Below, one piece after another: positions 16,558-23,792 of a stretch of DNA of 30,544 nt; position 1 is the first letter of the stretch; each line of letters begins with the position of its first letter. The DNA is from Polaribacter sp. (lineage in GTDB: Bacteria > Bacteroidota > Bacteroidia > Flavobacteriales > Flavobacteriaceae): contig JAQWIO010000102.1 in the NCBI GenBank assembly GCA_029248845.1, forward strand, positions 1 to 30,544, given 5' to 3'. Below the pieces are notes generated by a model. It was not told the origin of the DNA, did not search any database, and saw only the letters and a program-made list of their open reading frames with translations. The position numbers were made by a program, and so were the translations under genes.

Positions 16558-17208
16558 ATTTCCTTTTTTATAGTCTTCTAAAAACTTCGCCAATCCGCTA
16601 TCTGTTAGCGGGTGTTTTAGCAAACCTTCAATGGCACTTATAGGACCTGTCATTACATCAGAGCCTAATTTTGCACAATCAATAATGTGCATAGTATGTC
16701 GCACAGAAGCCGCTAAAATCTGAGTTTCAAAACCATAATTATCATATATTAAACGAATTTCAGAGATCAAATTTAAACCATCTGTAGAAATATCATCCAA
16801 ACGTCCAATAAATGGAGACACATAGGTTGCACCTGCTTTCGCTGCTAACAATGCTTGTCCTGCAGAAAAAACTAAAGTTACGTTCGTTTTAATTCCTTTA
16901 GAAGAAAAATATTTACAGGCTTTTACACCCTCTGTTATCATTGGTAATTTTACCACAAGTTGAGGGTTTAAAGCTGCGAGAGCTTCTCCTTCTTTAACCA
17001 TTCCTTCAAAATCTGTAGCAATAACCTCTGCAGAAACATCTCCTTCAACCAATTCGCAAATTTCTTTGTAGTGATTAATAATATTTGCTTCACCTGTAAT
17101 TCCTTCTTTGGCCATCAAAGAAGGGTTTGTAGTAACACCATCTAAAATACCTAGGGCTTGTGCTTCTTTAATTTGGGCCAAATTTGCTGTGTCTATAAAA
17201 AATTTCAT
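16555..17208 (-). CDS. Fructose-6-phosphate aldolase/transaldolase (TalC/FSA type)
   Basis: The 217-residue protein has the small transaldolase layout: MKFFIDTANLAQIKEA, DGVTTNPSL (23-31), the Schiff-base lysine K87 in VVKLPM, TLVFSAGQALLAAKAGA, and SPFIGRLDDI. The family forms a Schiff base with dihydroxyacetone units; members either transfer them (transaldolase, pentose phosphate pathway) or cleave fructose 6-phosphate. Sequence reading alone does not separate fsa from tal. It ends in a terminator that overlaps its stop codon. No TAnnTTTG promoter was found upstream, where a degenerate repeat lies. Confidence 0.92.
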   Translation of the reverse strand: MKFFIDTANLAQIKEAQALGILDGVTTNPSLMAKEGITGEANIINHYKEICELVEGDVSAEVIATDFEGMVKEGEALAALNPQLVVKLPMITEGVKACKYFSSKGIKTNVTLVFSAGQALLAAKAGATYVSPFIGRLDDISTDGLNLISEIRLIYDNYGFETQILAASVRHTMHIIDCAKLGSDVMTGPISAIEGLLKHPLTDSGLAKFLEDYKKGN

Positions 17209-17241
17209 TTGTACTTATTTAGTTGTCATTATTATATTTTT

Positions 17242-17349
17242 GGGCATTACTTTATGCTGAAGGCATTCAGAACCAAGTCGGGCTTTGCGCACTCGCTTTG
17301 TGTTCATTCTTCTCAAAAGAGCTCAAACAAATACTTCAATCCCTAATGC
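17242..17349. repeat. Degenerate flavobacterial palindromic intergenic repeat
   Basis: The segment opens GGGCATTAC and closes CCCTAATGC, so the ends GCATTA/TAATGC are inverted. Inside is TCGGGCTTTGCGCACTCGC and, near the right end, TTCAATCCCTAATGC. I recall a dispersed palindromic element in flavobacterial genomes with GGGCGTTAC at one end, GTCGGGCTTTCCGCT inside and CAATCCCTAACGC at the other; this looks like a mutated copy. It is locally more G+C-rich than its surroundings. The rest of 17209-17419 holds no gene that I can see. Confidence 0.5.
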
Positions 17350-17419
17350 AAAGATAAGAACTCGTCTAGTATTTTAGGAGCGTTCTAAAAAATATTTTTA
17401 TACCAGTTATAAGAAAAAA

Positions 17420-18223
17420 CTATAATTTGTAGTGCTGCATCAATATTTTCTCATACAATCTATCTGGTAGAATTCGTTTTAAAACGATAGAAAATTTCTC
17501 CATAAAACCACCTACTTTATAATGGATTTTTGGCTTTTTGGTATGTATAATTTTAAAAACAGCTTTTGCCATTTCTAATGGATCCATTCCATCATTTACA
17601 TGAGTATTCATCAAATCTAAATTCGCTTGATACTTTTTTTTATAAGCAGAATTTTCAAACACAGGTGTATGATACCTACCTTCAGCTATATTGGTTGTAA
17701 AATCTCCAGGAGCAATATTAACAACCTTAATCCCAAAATTTTTAACCTCCATGCTTGTGGCTTCAGTTATAATTTCTAGAGCTCCTTTGGTCGCAGAATA
17801 CACCCCTCTATAAGGCAAACCCATATAACCAGCAATGGAAGTAACATTTATAATTATTCCTGAATTTTGTTTGCGCATTTGAGGCAAAACCCCTTTCATA
17901 ACATCTATTGCCCCAAATAAGTTCGTATTAAAAACGGCGCGCATTTCATCAGTGGGTGTTTCTTCAATAGGACCTGTAATACCCATTCCTGCATTGTTTA
18001 TCAAAACATCTAACCTTCCTTCTTTTTTAATAATAAATGCTACTGCAGAAGCTATCGTATCAATTTTTAAAACATCTAATGCAATGAGTTTAAAAGAAAA
18101 ATCAGCTGTAAGTTTAGGATTTCTACTGGTACCATAAACTTTATATCCTTTTTCAACTAAAAAAGTAGCAATAGCTTTCCCTATTCCTGAAGAAGCACCA
18201 GTAATCAAAACAACTTTAGACAT
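17420..18223 (-). CDS. Short-chain dehydrogenase/reductase (SDR)
   Basis: The 267-residue protein is a classical SDR: TGASSGIG (8-15, cofactor loop), NNAG (76-79), S129 in INVTSIAG, and Y142 and K146 in VYSATKGA. TGASSGIG plus a TSR stretch at 32-34 suggests NADPH preference. The C-terminal 60 residues (MEKFSIVLKRILPDRLYEKILMQHY) are amphipathic and may associate with membrane, as in lipid-modifying SDRs. The substrate is unknown. The frame opens at a TTG at 18229, but ATG 18221-18223 (MSKVVLITGASSG) is the natural start. The small SRP RNA gene lies just upstream. Confidence 0.9.
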   Translation of the reverse strand: MSKVVLITGASSGIGKAIATFLVEKGYKVYGTSRNPKLTADFSFKLIALDVLKIDTIASAVAFIIKKEGRLDVLINNAGMGITGPIEETPTDEMRAVFNTNLFGAIDVMKGVLPQMRKQNSGIIINVTSIAGYMGLPYRGVYSATKGALEIITEATSMEVKNFGIKVVNIAPGDFTTNIAEGRYHTPVFENSAYKKKYQANLDLMNTHVNDGMDPLEMAKAVFKIIHTKKPKIHYKVGGFMEKFSIVLKRILPDRLYEKILMQHYKL

Positions 18224-18304
18224 ACACAAAATATTTAAACAAATATCTTAAAAGAAAACTAAGGAAACTAAAATTAAAAGAAAATTATAAATCTAGGGCA
18301 CAAA

Positions 18305-18404
18305 AAATGGCAAGCTACCTACATCACACTGCTACAACCTAATACCTTTGCTGCGTTCCCGCCCTGGAGGATTCAAAGGGAGCTAGTTGTGTAGAACTTG
18401 CCAA
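18305..18404 (-). ncRNA. ffs: Bacterial small signal recognition particle RNA (4.5S-type)
   Basis: Read on the minus strand, TGGCAAG at the 5' end pairs with CTTGCCA at the 3' end (18308-18314 with 18397-18403). The apical domain contains the universal SRP motif GGCGGGAACGCAGCAAAGGTA-like block, with the GGAA-type loop region opposite AGCAAAGG. The length of about 96-100 nt fits the short eubacterial SRP RNA without an Alu domain. The 3' end is followed by TTTTTTG, a Rho-independent-style T tract. With Ffh (not in this window) it binds signal peptides on ribosomes and delivers them to FtsY, encoded at 6.6-7.5 kb. The ends are approximate. Confidence 0.93.
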
Positions 18405-18406
18405 GG

Positions 18407-18437
18407 CAAATTTACAATCTATTTTTATTTTAACAAT
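18407..18437 (-). promoter_or_regulatory. Promoter of the SRP RNA gene
   Basis: Minus strand ATTG (18434-18437), 19-nt spacer, TAAATTTG (18407-18414). The expected transcription start, a few bases past the -7 box, coincides with the first base of the SRP RNA terminal stem, which supports both calls. Confidence 0.65.
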
Positions 18438-18520
18438 TAAAAAAAGAACTATTTTTAGAAATAATTAAACCAAACTGAAAACTTATATTTTTATTTTAAT
18501 AATATCAAAAATGAATTGAA

Positions 18521-18528
18521 TATATTTG
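18521..18528 (+). promoter_or_regulatory. Putative -7 box of the DUF4199 gene
   Basis: TATATTTG matches TAnnTTTG and lies 20 nt before ATG 18549. The -33 position has only TTTT at a 23-nt distance. It overlaps the region where an alternative TTG start (18516) would fall, arguing for the ATG. Confidence 0.4.
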
Positions 18529-18548
18529 TTCAAATTAAAAATTTAAAG

Positions 18549-19070
18549 ATGGAAAATCAATTAAGTAGTAAAAGTTTTACCCTAAATAATGGTGTAAGCC
18601 TGGGAATAGCAATGGTTTTATTTAGCCTAGTAATGTATGCTACCGGAAATCATCTAAAACCCCACTGGTCTGGTTCTATTATAACTGGAGTGTTATTTGT
18701 TGGTATAATCGTTTTTGGAATTAAAAAATTTAAAGAAGCAAATGGTGGTTTTCTTTCGTGGGGAAAAGGTGTTAAAATTGGAGTTGGTATTGCTGTTTTA
18801 GCTGGCCTAATTAATGTAATCTATAGCTATATTTTCATGAACTTTATAGAGCCAGATTATATGAACCAAATGATGGAAATTCAAAATCAAGCTTTTATAG
18901 ACCAAGGTATGACAGAAGAGCAAATTGATGTGGCTAATGAAATGAGTGAAAAGTTTCAATCTCCTGGTATTGTTGCTGCAATGGGTATAATTGCATACGC
19001 TATTGGAGGGTTTATCGTTTCTGCAATTGCTGCTGCAATCATGAAAAAATCTGAAGAAGAACAGTATTAA
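18549..19070 (+). CDS. DUF4199 family membrane protein
   Basis: The 173-residue protein begins MENQLSSKSFTLNNGVSLGI and has about four membrane segments: two near the N-terminus, one around VKIGVGIAVLAGLINVIYSY and one near the C-terminus. Between the last two is a soluble acidic helix with MTEEQIDVANEMSEKF. This is the pattern of DUF4199, a Bacteroidota family often encoded next to a dolichol-phosphate-type glycosyltransferase, as here. The molecular role is unknown; the pairing hints at lipid-linked sugar handling. The frame is open back to a TTG at 18516, but the ATG 11 codons on fits homologues and the -7 box. Confidence 0.85.
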   Translation: MENQLSSKSFTLNNGVSLGIAMVLFSLVMYATGNHLKPHWSGSIITGVLFVGIIVFGIKKFKEANGGFLSWGKGVKIGVGIAVLAGLINVIYSYIFMNFIEPDYMNQMMEIQNQAFIDQGMTEEQIDVANEMSEKFQSPGIVAAMGIIAYAIGGFIVSAIAAAIMKKSEEEQY

Positions 19071-19081
19071 AATGAACCTGC

Positions 19082-19105
19082 TCGCTTATACATTTTACTA
19101 AGCGA
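19082..19105 (+). other. Intergenic hairpin between DUF4199 and the glycosyltransferase gene
   Basis: TCGCTTA (19082-19088) pairs with TAAGCGA (19099-19105) around a 10-nt loop, 11 nt after the DUF4199 stop. No T tract follows, so it may be an mRNA-stabilising or processing hairpin within a DUF4199-glycosyltransferase transcript rather than a terminator. Confidence 0.4.
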
Positions 19106-19147
19106 TATAAATTAACAGTACTTTATAAACAGACTATTTTTTTTTAT

Positions 19148-20104
19148 ATGAATATTTCAATAGTCATACCTCTTCTTAACGAAGAAGAATCTTTACAAGA
19201 ATTGTACGATTGGATTGCAAAAGTGATGCAATCCAATCGTTATTTATATGAAATTATTTTTATTGATGATGGAAGTACGGATACATCCTGGGATGTGATC
19301 AAAAAGCTAACTCAACAAAACCCCACTGTAAAAGGAATTCGTTTTCAAAAAAACTATGGAAAATCGCAAGCTTTAGACGCTGGTTTTGAAATTGCAATAG
19401 GGAAAGTAGTAATTACCATGGATGCAGACCTACAAGACAACCCAGAAGAAATACCTGAGCTATATAACTTAATCATTAATGATAATTTCGATTTAATTTC
19501 TGGATGGAAAAAGAAACGATATGACAATGTTTTTACAAAAAATATTCCATCAAAATTATTTAATGCTGCAGCCAGAAAAACCTCTGATTTAAAACTACAT
19601 GATTTTAATTGCGGACTAAAAGCCTACAAAAATGAAGTCATAAAAGCCGTAAAAGTTAGCGGAGAAATGCACAGATACATTCCTGTTTTGGCGAAAAACG
19701 AGGGTTTTACTAAAATTGGTGAAAAAGTTGTGCAACACCAAGCAAGGAAATACGGTGAAACAAAATTTGGCATAGACCGATTTATAAATGGCTTTTTAGA
19801 CTTGATTACCATCTCATTTCTATCAAAATTTGGCAAAAGGCCCATGCACTTTTTTGGCCTTTGGGGTTCTTTTATGTTTCTATTTGGAAGCTTTTCTGCA
19901 ATTTACATTGGTGCATTTAAACTTTACAAGGTTTTTAATAATATCAAAACAATCTTAGTTACCAACAATCCTTGGTTTTACATAGCGTTGACTTCTATGA
20001 TTTTAGGAACTTTATTATTTTTGGCGGGTTTTATTGGTGAACTCATAATAAAAACAAAAAGTAATGAAAAACACTATACTATTAAAGAAAAACTCAATTT
20101 CTAA
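19148..20104 (+). CDS. GT2 glycosyltransferase, polyprenyl-phosphate (DPM1/GtrB-like) type
   Basis: The 318-residue protein has a GT-A domain with IVIPLLNEEESL (5-16), IDDGSTD (39-45) and the metal-binding DADLQD (92-97), followed by the HDFNCGLKAY and HRYIPVLA blocks typical of dolichol/undecaprenyl-phosphate sugar transferases. Two C-terminal membrane segments (about 233-258 and 275-300) anchor it. Such enzymes load a sugar on undecaprenyl phosphate for surface glycan modification. It follows DUF4199 by 77 bp. Codons 20-31 contain a perfect 13-bp hairpin (see the separate entry). Confidence 0.9.
   Translation: MNISIVIPLLNEEESLQELYDWIAKVMQSNRYLYEIIFIDDGSTDTSWDVIKKLTQQNPTVKGIRFQKNYGKSQALDAGFEIAIGKVVITMDADLQDNPEEIPELYNLIINDNFDLISGWKKKRYDNVFTKNIPSKLFNAAARKTSDLKLHDFNCGLKAYKNEVIKAVKVSGEMHRYIPVLAKNEGFTKIGEKVVQHQARKYGETKFGIDRFINGFLDLITISFLSKFGKRPMHFFGLWGSFMFLFGSFSAIYIGAFKLYKVFNNIKTILVTNNPWFYIALTSMILGTLLFLAGFIGELIIKTKSNEKHYTIKEKLNF
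19207..19239 (+). repeat. Perfect 13-bp inverted repeat inside the glycosyltransferase gene
   Basis: CGATTGGATTGCA (19207-19219) and TGCAATCCAATCG (19227-19239) flank a 7-nt loop. The hairpin lies 60-92 nt after the start codon and is entirely coding. Confidence 0.8.
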
Positions 20105-20108
20105 ATAG

Positions 20109-20116
20109 TATATTTG
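20109..20116 (+). promoter_or_regulatory. Putative -7 box of the phosphohexomutase-ABC operon
   Basis: TATATTTG, followed by C, lies 32 nt before the ATG and fits TAnnTTTG. No TTTG was found at the -33 position. It begins just after the glycosyltransferase stop codon. Confidence 0.45.
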
Positions 20117-20148
20117 CAAATCAATTAAACAAGAATATTTTTAATTTT

Positions 20149-21864
20149 ATGACTGAAATTTTAGACAAAGCGAAGCAATGGTTAACGTCAACTTTTGATG
20201 CTGAAACTCAAAAAGAGATAAACGAATTAATCACGAATGATTCAAATGATTTAACAGATAGATTCTATAAAGACATGGAATTTGGTACCGGAGGAATGCG
20301 AGGTGTAATGGGGGCAGGAACCAACAGAATAAATAAATATACGCTTGGTAGAGCAACTCAAGGCTTGTCTAATTACCTAATAGAAAATATAAAAAAAGAA
20401 CAACACAGTGTTGTCATTGCTTACGATTGTAGACATAATAGTAAAAAGTTTGCGAAAGTTGTTGCTGATGTCTTATCCGCTAACAACATAAAAGTTTTTT
20501 TATTTGAAGACCTCCGTGCAACTCCAGAATTATCTTTTGCTGTTCGACACTTAAATTGTGATGCAGGGATTGTTTTAACAGCTTCTCACAATCCACCAGA
20601 ATATAATGGATACAAAGTATATTGGTCAGATGGCGGACAAATTGTACCTCCTCATGATCATGGAATTATAAAAAAAGTAAATTCATTAGACTTTTCTGAA
20701 ATAAATTTTGAAGCAAATGAAAATTTAATTGAGATGATTGGAAAAGAGGTAGACGATGCTTTTATTGATGCTTCTGTAATCAATGGTTCTTTATCAGACA
20801 CCATTGATAGAAAAAATTTGAAAATTGTTTTTACACCTTTACACGGAACCTCTATAGTATCTGTGCCAGATGCATTGGCTAAGGCTGGTTATTCTGATGT
20901 TCATATTGTAGAAGAACAAAGAATCCCTAATGGTGATTTTCCTACTGTAAAATCGCCAAACCCAGAAGAACCGGAAGCCTTACAAATGGCAACTGATTTG
21001 GCCAACAAAATTGGAGCTGATATAGTTATTGGTACAGACCCAGACTGTGATAGATTAGGAGTTGCAGTTAGAGATACCAATGGAAATATGAAATTGATGA
21101 ATGGGAACCAAACAATGGTTGTTATGACTGAATTTTTATTAAAAAAATGGAAAGAAGAGAAAAAAATTAATGGGAAACAATTTATAGGATCTACCATTGT
21201 TTCTACTGAATTAGTAAATGATGTTGCTGCCAATTATAATGTTGAAACCAAAGTTGGTTTAACAGGTTTTAAATGGATTGCAAAAATGGTGAAAGACTTC
21301 CCAGAATTAGATTTTATTGGTGGTGGTGAGGAAAGTTTTGGATACATGGTTGGAGGTTTTGTAAGAGATAAAGATGCCGTAACAGCAACGCTGTTAGCTT
21401 GTGAGGTTGCCGCATACGCAAAACAACAAGGAAGCTCTTTTTATGAAGAGCTACTAGCGATTTATGTTGAACATAAATTTTACAAAGAACACTTGATATC
21501 TATTACAAAAAAAGGAATGGATGGCGCTGCAGAAATTCAGAAAATGTTAAGTGATATGCGCAACAATCCATTGACAGAAATTGATGGTGAAAAAGTAGAA
21601 TCACTTTCTGATTACCAAGCATCAATAAGAAAAAACTTAATTACGGGAAATAGTACAAAAATAGATTTACCAAAATCTAATGTGCTCATTTACAAAACAG
21701 AATCTGGAACAAGAATTGCAGCCAGACCTAGTGGAACTGAACCAAAAATAAAATTCTATTTTAGTGTAAATACGAATCTAGATCTTGCAAAAAACGCAGA
21801 TCGTATTGAAACAGAATTAGAGGCAAAAATTCAGCGTATTATCAAAGAAATGAATTTGAACTAA
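20149..21864 (+). CDS. Phosphohexomutase (phosphoglucomutase/phosphomannomutase, long form)
   Basis: The 571-residue alpha-D-phosphohexomutase shows all four domain signatures: the phosphoserine loop TASHNPPEYNGYK with S146, the metal loop DPDCDR (297-302), the sugar loop GGGEESFGY (about 390), and the phosphate-binding RPSGTEPKIKF near the C-terminus. It interconverts hexose 1- and 6-phosphates, feeding nucleotide-sugar synthesis or glycogen. The long bacterial form resembles PgcA/PgmA type phosphoglucomutases; specificity for glucose or mannose cannot be read safely. Its stop overlaps the ABC transporter's ATG by one base (TAATG). Confidence 0.93.
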   Translation: MTEILDKAKQWLTSTFDAETQKEINELITNDSNDLTDRFYKDMEFGTGGMRGVMGAGTNRINKYTLGRATQGLSNYLIENIKKEQHSVVIAYDCRHNSKKFAKVVADVLSANNIKVFLFEDLRATPELSFAVRHLNCDAGIVLTASHNPPEYNGYKVYWSDGGQIVPPHDHGIIKKVNSLDFSEINFEANENLIEMIGKEVDDAFIDASVINGSLSDTIDRKNLKIVFTPLHGTSIVSVPDALAKAGYSDVHIVEEQRIPNGDFPTVKSPNPEEPEALQMATDLANKIGADIVIGTDPDCDRLGVAVRDTNGNMKLMNGNQTMVVMTEFLLKKWKEEKKINGKQFIGSTIVSTELVNDVAANYNVETKVGLTGFKWIAKMVKDFPELDFIGGGEESFGYMVGGFVRDKDAVTATLLACEVAAYAKQQGSSFYEELLAIYVEHKFYKEHLISITKKGMDGAAEIQKMLSDMRNNPLTEIDGEKVESLSDYQASIRKNLITGNSTKIDLPKSNVLIYKTESGTRIAARPSGTEPKIKFYFSVNTNLDLAKNADRIETELEAKIQRIIKEMNLN

Positions 21865-23693
21865 TGAGCTACTTTAAAGACATCATAAAATACGAAAAGA
21901 AGTATAGAAAATTTACTGTTCTAAATATTCTTTTTAATATTCTGTATGCTGTTTTTAATGTACTGTCTGTTCTTGCTTTCATCCCAGTTTTAGGCATTCT
22001 TTTTGGAAAAGAACAAAGAATAACCAAAGAGCCAATTTTTCAGGGGATTTCAAAAATTGGCGATTATTTAAGAGATAGTTTTTATTATTTTATCTCTCAA
22101 AGGATTGAAAATAACGGAGAAATTAACACTCTTGTATTTATTTGTCTTTTAGCGCTATCATTATTTTTTTTTAAAAATTTATTTAGATATTTAGCCTCTT
22201 ATGTCATTACCTTTTTAAGAACAGGAATCGTCAAAGATCTTAGAGATAAACTCTATAAGAAAATCGTAGAATTGCCTGTAGCTTACTTTACTGAAAAAAG
22301 AAAAGGAGACATTATCGCTCGGATGACTTCAGATGTTCAAGAAGTGGAAAGTTCAATTTTAACTTCTATAGAAACTATTGTTAGAGAGCCTTTAACAGTT
22401 ATCATTTCAATAACTATCATGCTTTTCATGAGCTTAAAACTCACACTATTTGTCTTTATTTTACTCCCAGTTTCTGGGTTTATTATTTCATCAATTAGTA
22501 AAAAATTAAAAGCCAACTCTTTAAAAGCACAAAAAGAAACTGGTAATTTTCTATCCTTTATAGAAGAAACGCTAACAGGTTTAAGAATCATTAAAGGCTT
22601 TAACGCTGAAAGTGTAATTCAAAAAAAATTCAATAGTTCTACGTTGAGTTTTAAAAAATTAATGACAAGTGTTTTCCACAGACAAACATTGGCCTCGCCG
22701 ATGAGTGAATTTTTAGGCTCTGCAACCATTATTGCTATTCTTTGGTATGGAGGGACGGAAGTTTTATCTAAAACAAGTGCACTCCAACCAGATGAATTTT
22801 TTGGATATATTGTACTGTTTTATACTGTTTTAAACCCTATTAAATTAATTACTACTACATTTTACAATATTCAAAAAGGAGAGGCCTCTGCCGAGAGAAT
22901 CATGACTGTTTTAAATATGGAAAACAGTATTAAAGATAAGCCCAATGCCATTGTAAAAAAAGTTTTTAAAAGTCAGATTGAATTTAAAAATATTTCATTT
23001 AAGTATAAAAATGAATATGTTTTAGAAAATTTTTCACTGACACTCAACAAAGGTGAAACAATAGCTTTAGTTGGGCAATCTGGAAGTGGAAAATCTACTT
23101 TAGCGAATTTAATTACCCGCTTTTACGATGTTAATAAAGGGGAAATTTTAATTGATGGAGAAAATATTAAAAATATTACAAAAAAATCTTTAAGAGATTT
23201 AATGGGGATCGTTTCTCAAGATTCCATTTTATTCAACGATACTGTTGCCAATAACATCAAGCTAGGAAACCAAAAAGCAACAGACACAGCTATATTAGAA
23301 GCATGTAAAATAGCAAATGCTGATGAATTTATTCAAAATTTGTCACAAAAATATAGTACAAATATTGGTGATGGTGGAAATACACTTTCTGGCGGACAAA
23401 AACAACGATTATCTATTGCTAGAGCCGTCCTAAAGAATCCACCAATTATGATTTTGGACGAGGCTACCTCTGCCCTAGACACAGCATCTGAACAATTAGT
23501 ACAGATTGCTTTAGAAAAAATGATGGAAAATAGAACTTCTATAGTAATAGCACATAGACTTTCTACAATTCAAAAAGCCGATAAGATCTTAGTACTACAC
23601 AAAGGTAAAATCGTAGAACAAGGAAAACACCAAGAGCTACTTGCTCAAAAAGGAGAATACTTTAAATTGGTGACGATGCAATCTTTAAGCTAG
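21864..23693 (+). CDS. MsbA-like ABC exporter (fused permease-ATPase)
   Basis: The 609-residue half-transporter has an N-terminal six-helix permease domain (about 1-340) and an ATPase domain with Walker A GQSGSGKST (about 404-412), signature LSGGQKQRL (about 507-515), Walker B plus D-loop IMILDEATSALD (about 528-539) and the H-loop IAHRLST. It should work as a homodimer that flips lipids or lipid-linked glycans such as lipid A across the inner membrane. MsbA-type function is inferred from the architecture and the neighbouring glycan genes; drug export is the main alternative. It is translationally coupled to the phosphohexomutase gene. Its stop codon overlaps the cca tail duplicate on the other strand. 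Confidence 0.9.
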   Translation: MSYFKDIIKYEKKYRKFTVLNILFNILYAVFNVLSVLAFIPVLGILFGKEQRITKEPIFQGISKIGDYLRDSFYYFISQRIENNGEINTLVFICLLALSLFFFKNLFRYLASYVITFLRTGIVKDLRDKLYKKIVELPVAYFTEKRKGDIIARMTSDVQEVESSILTSIETIVREPLTVIISITIMLFMSLKLTLFVFILLPVSGFIISSISKKLKANSLKAQKETGNFLSFIEETLTGLRIIKGFNAESVIQKKFNSSTLSFKKLMTSVFHRQTLASPMSEFLGSATIIAILWYGGTEVLSKTSALQPDEFFGYIVLFYTVLNPIKLITTTFYNIQKGEASAERIMTVLNMENSIKDKPNAIVKKVFKSQIEFKNISFKYKNEYVLENFSLTLNKGETIALVGQSGSGKSTLANLITRFYDVNKGEILIDGENIKNITKKSLRDLMGIVSQDSILFNDTVANNIKLGNQKATDTAILEACKIANADEFIQNLSQKYSTNIGDGGNTLSGGQKQRLSIARAVLKNPPIMILDEATSALDTASEQLVQIALEKMMENRTSIVIAHRLSTIQKADKILVLHKGKIVEQGKHQELLAQKGEYFKLVTMQSLS

Positions 23694-23792
23694 TTTCAAC
23701 CCTAACTGATTTCCCTTTTTAATCATAAAATCATAAGATGCTTGATGTTCATTTGGTATTTTATAACCTAAAAACAACTCATACAACTTCAT
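23685..23792 (-). pseudogene. Duplicated 3' fragment of cca
   Basis: On the minus strand a 35-codon frame reads KIPNEHQASYDFMIKKG, identical to the C-terminal part of the Cca protein encoded downstream, and ends GNQLGLKLA against GKKLGLQLNL in the full gene. The central 54 bp (23710-23763) are identical to 24672-24725, while both flanks have diverged. The fragment cannot encode Cca activity. It overlaps the last codons of the ABC transporter gene. Confidence 0.85.

Noticed and set aside
18227..18229. TTG as start of the SDR gene
   Set aside because: The ATG two codons later gives the normal MSKVVLITGASSGIG start; the TTG adds two residues without support.
20901..21233. 110-codon minus-strand open frame within the phosphohexomutase gene
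   Set aside because: Antisense shadow of a gene with all catalytic motifs; no start context and no recognisable domain.
23685..23792. 35-codon minus-strand frame as a real small gene
   Set aside because: It has an ATG, but the sequence is plainly the tail of Cca; no independent function is expected.
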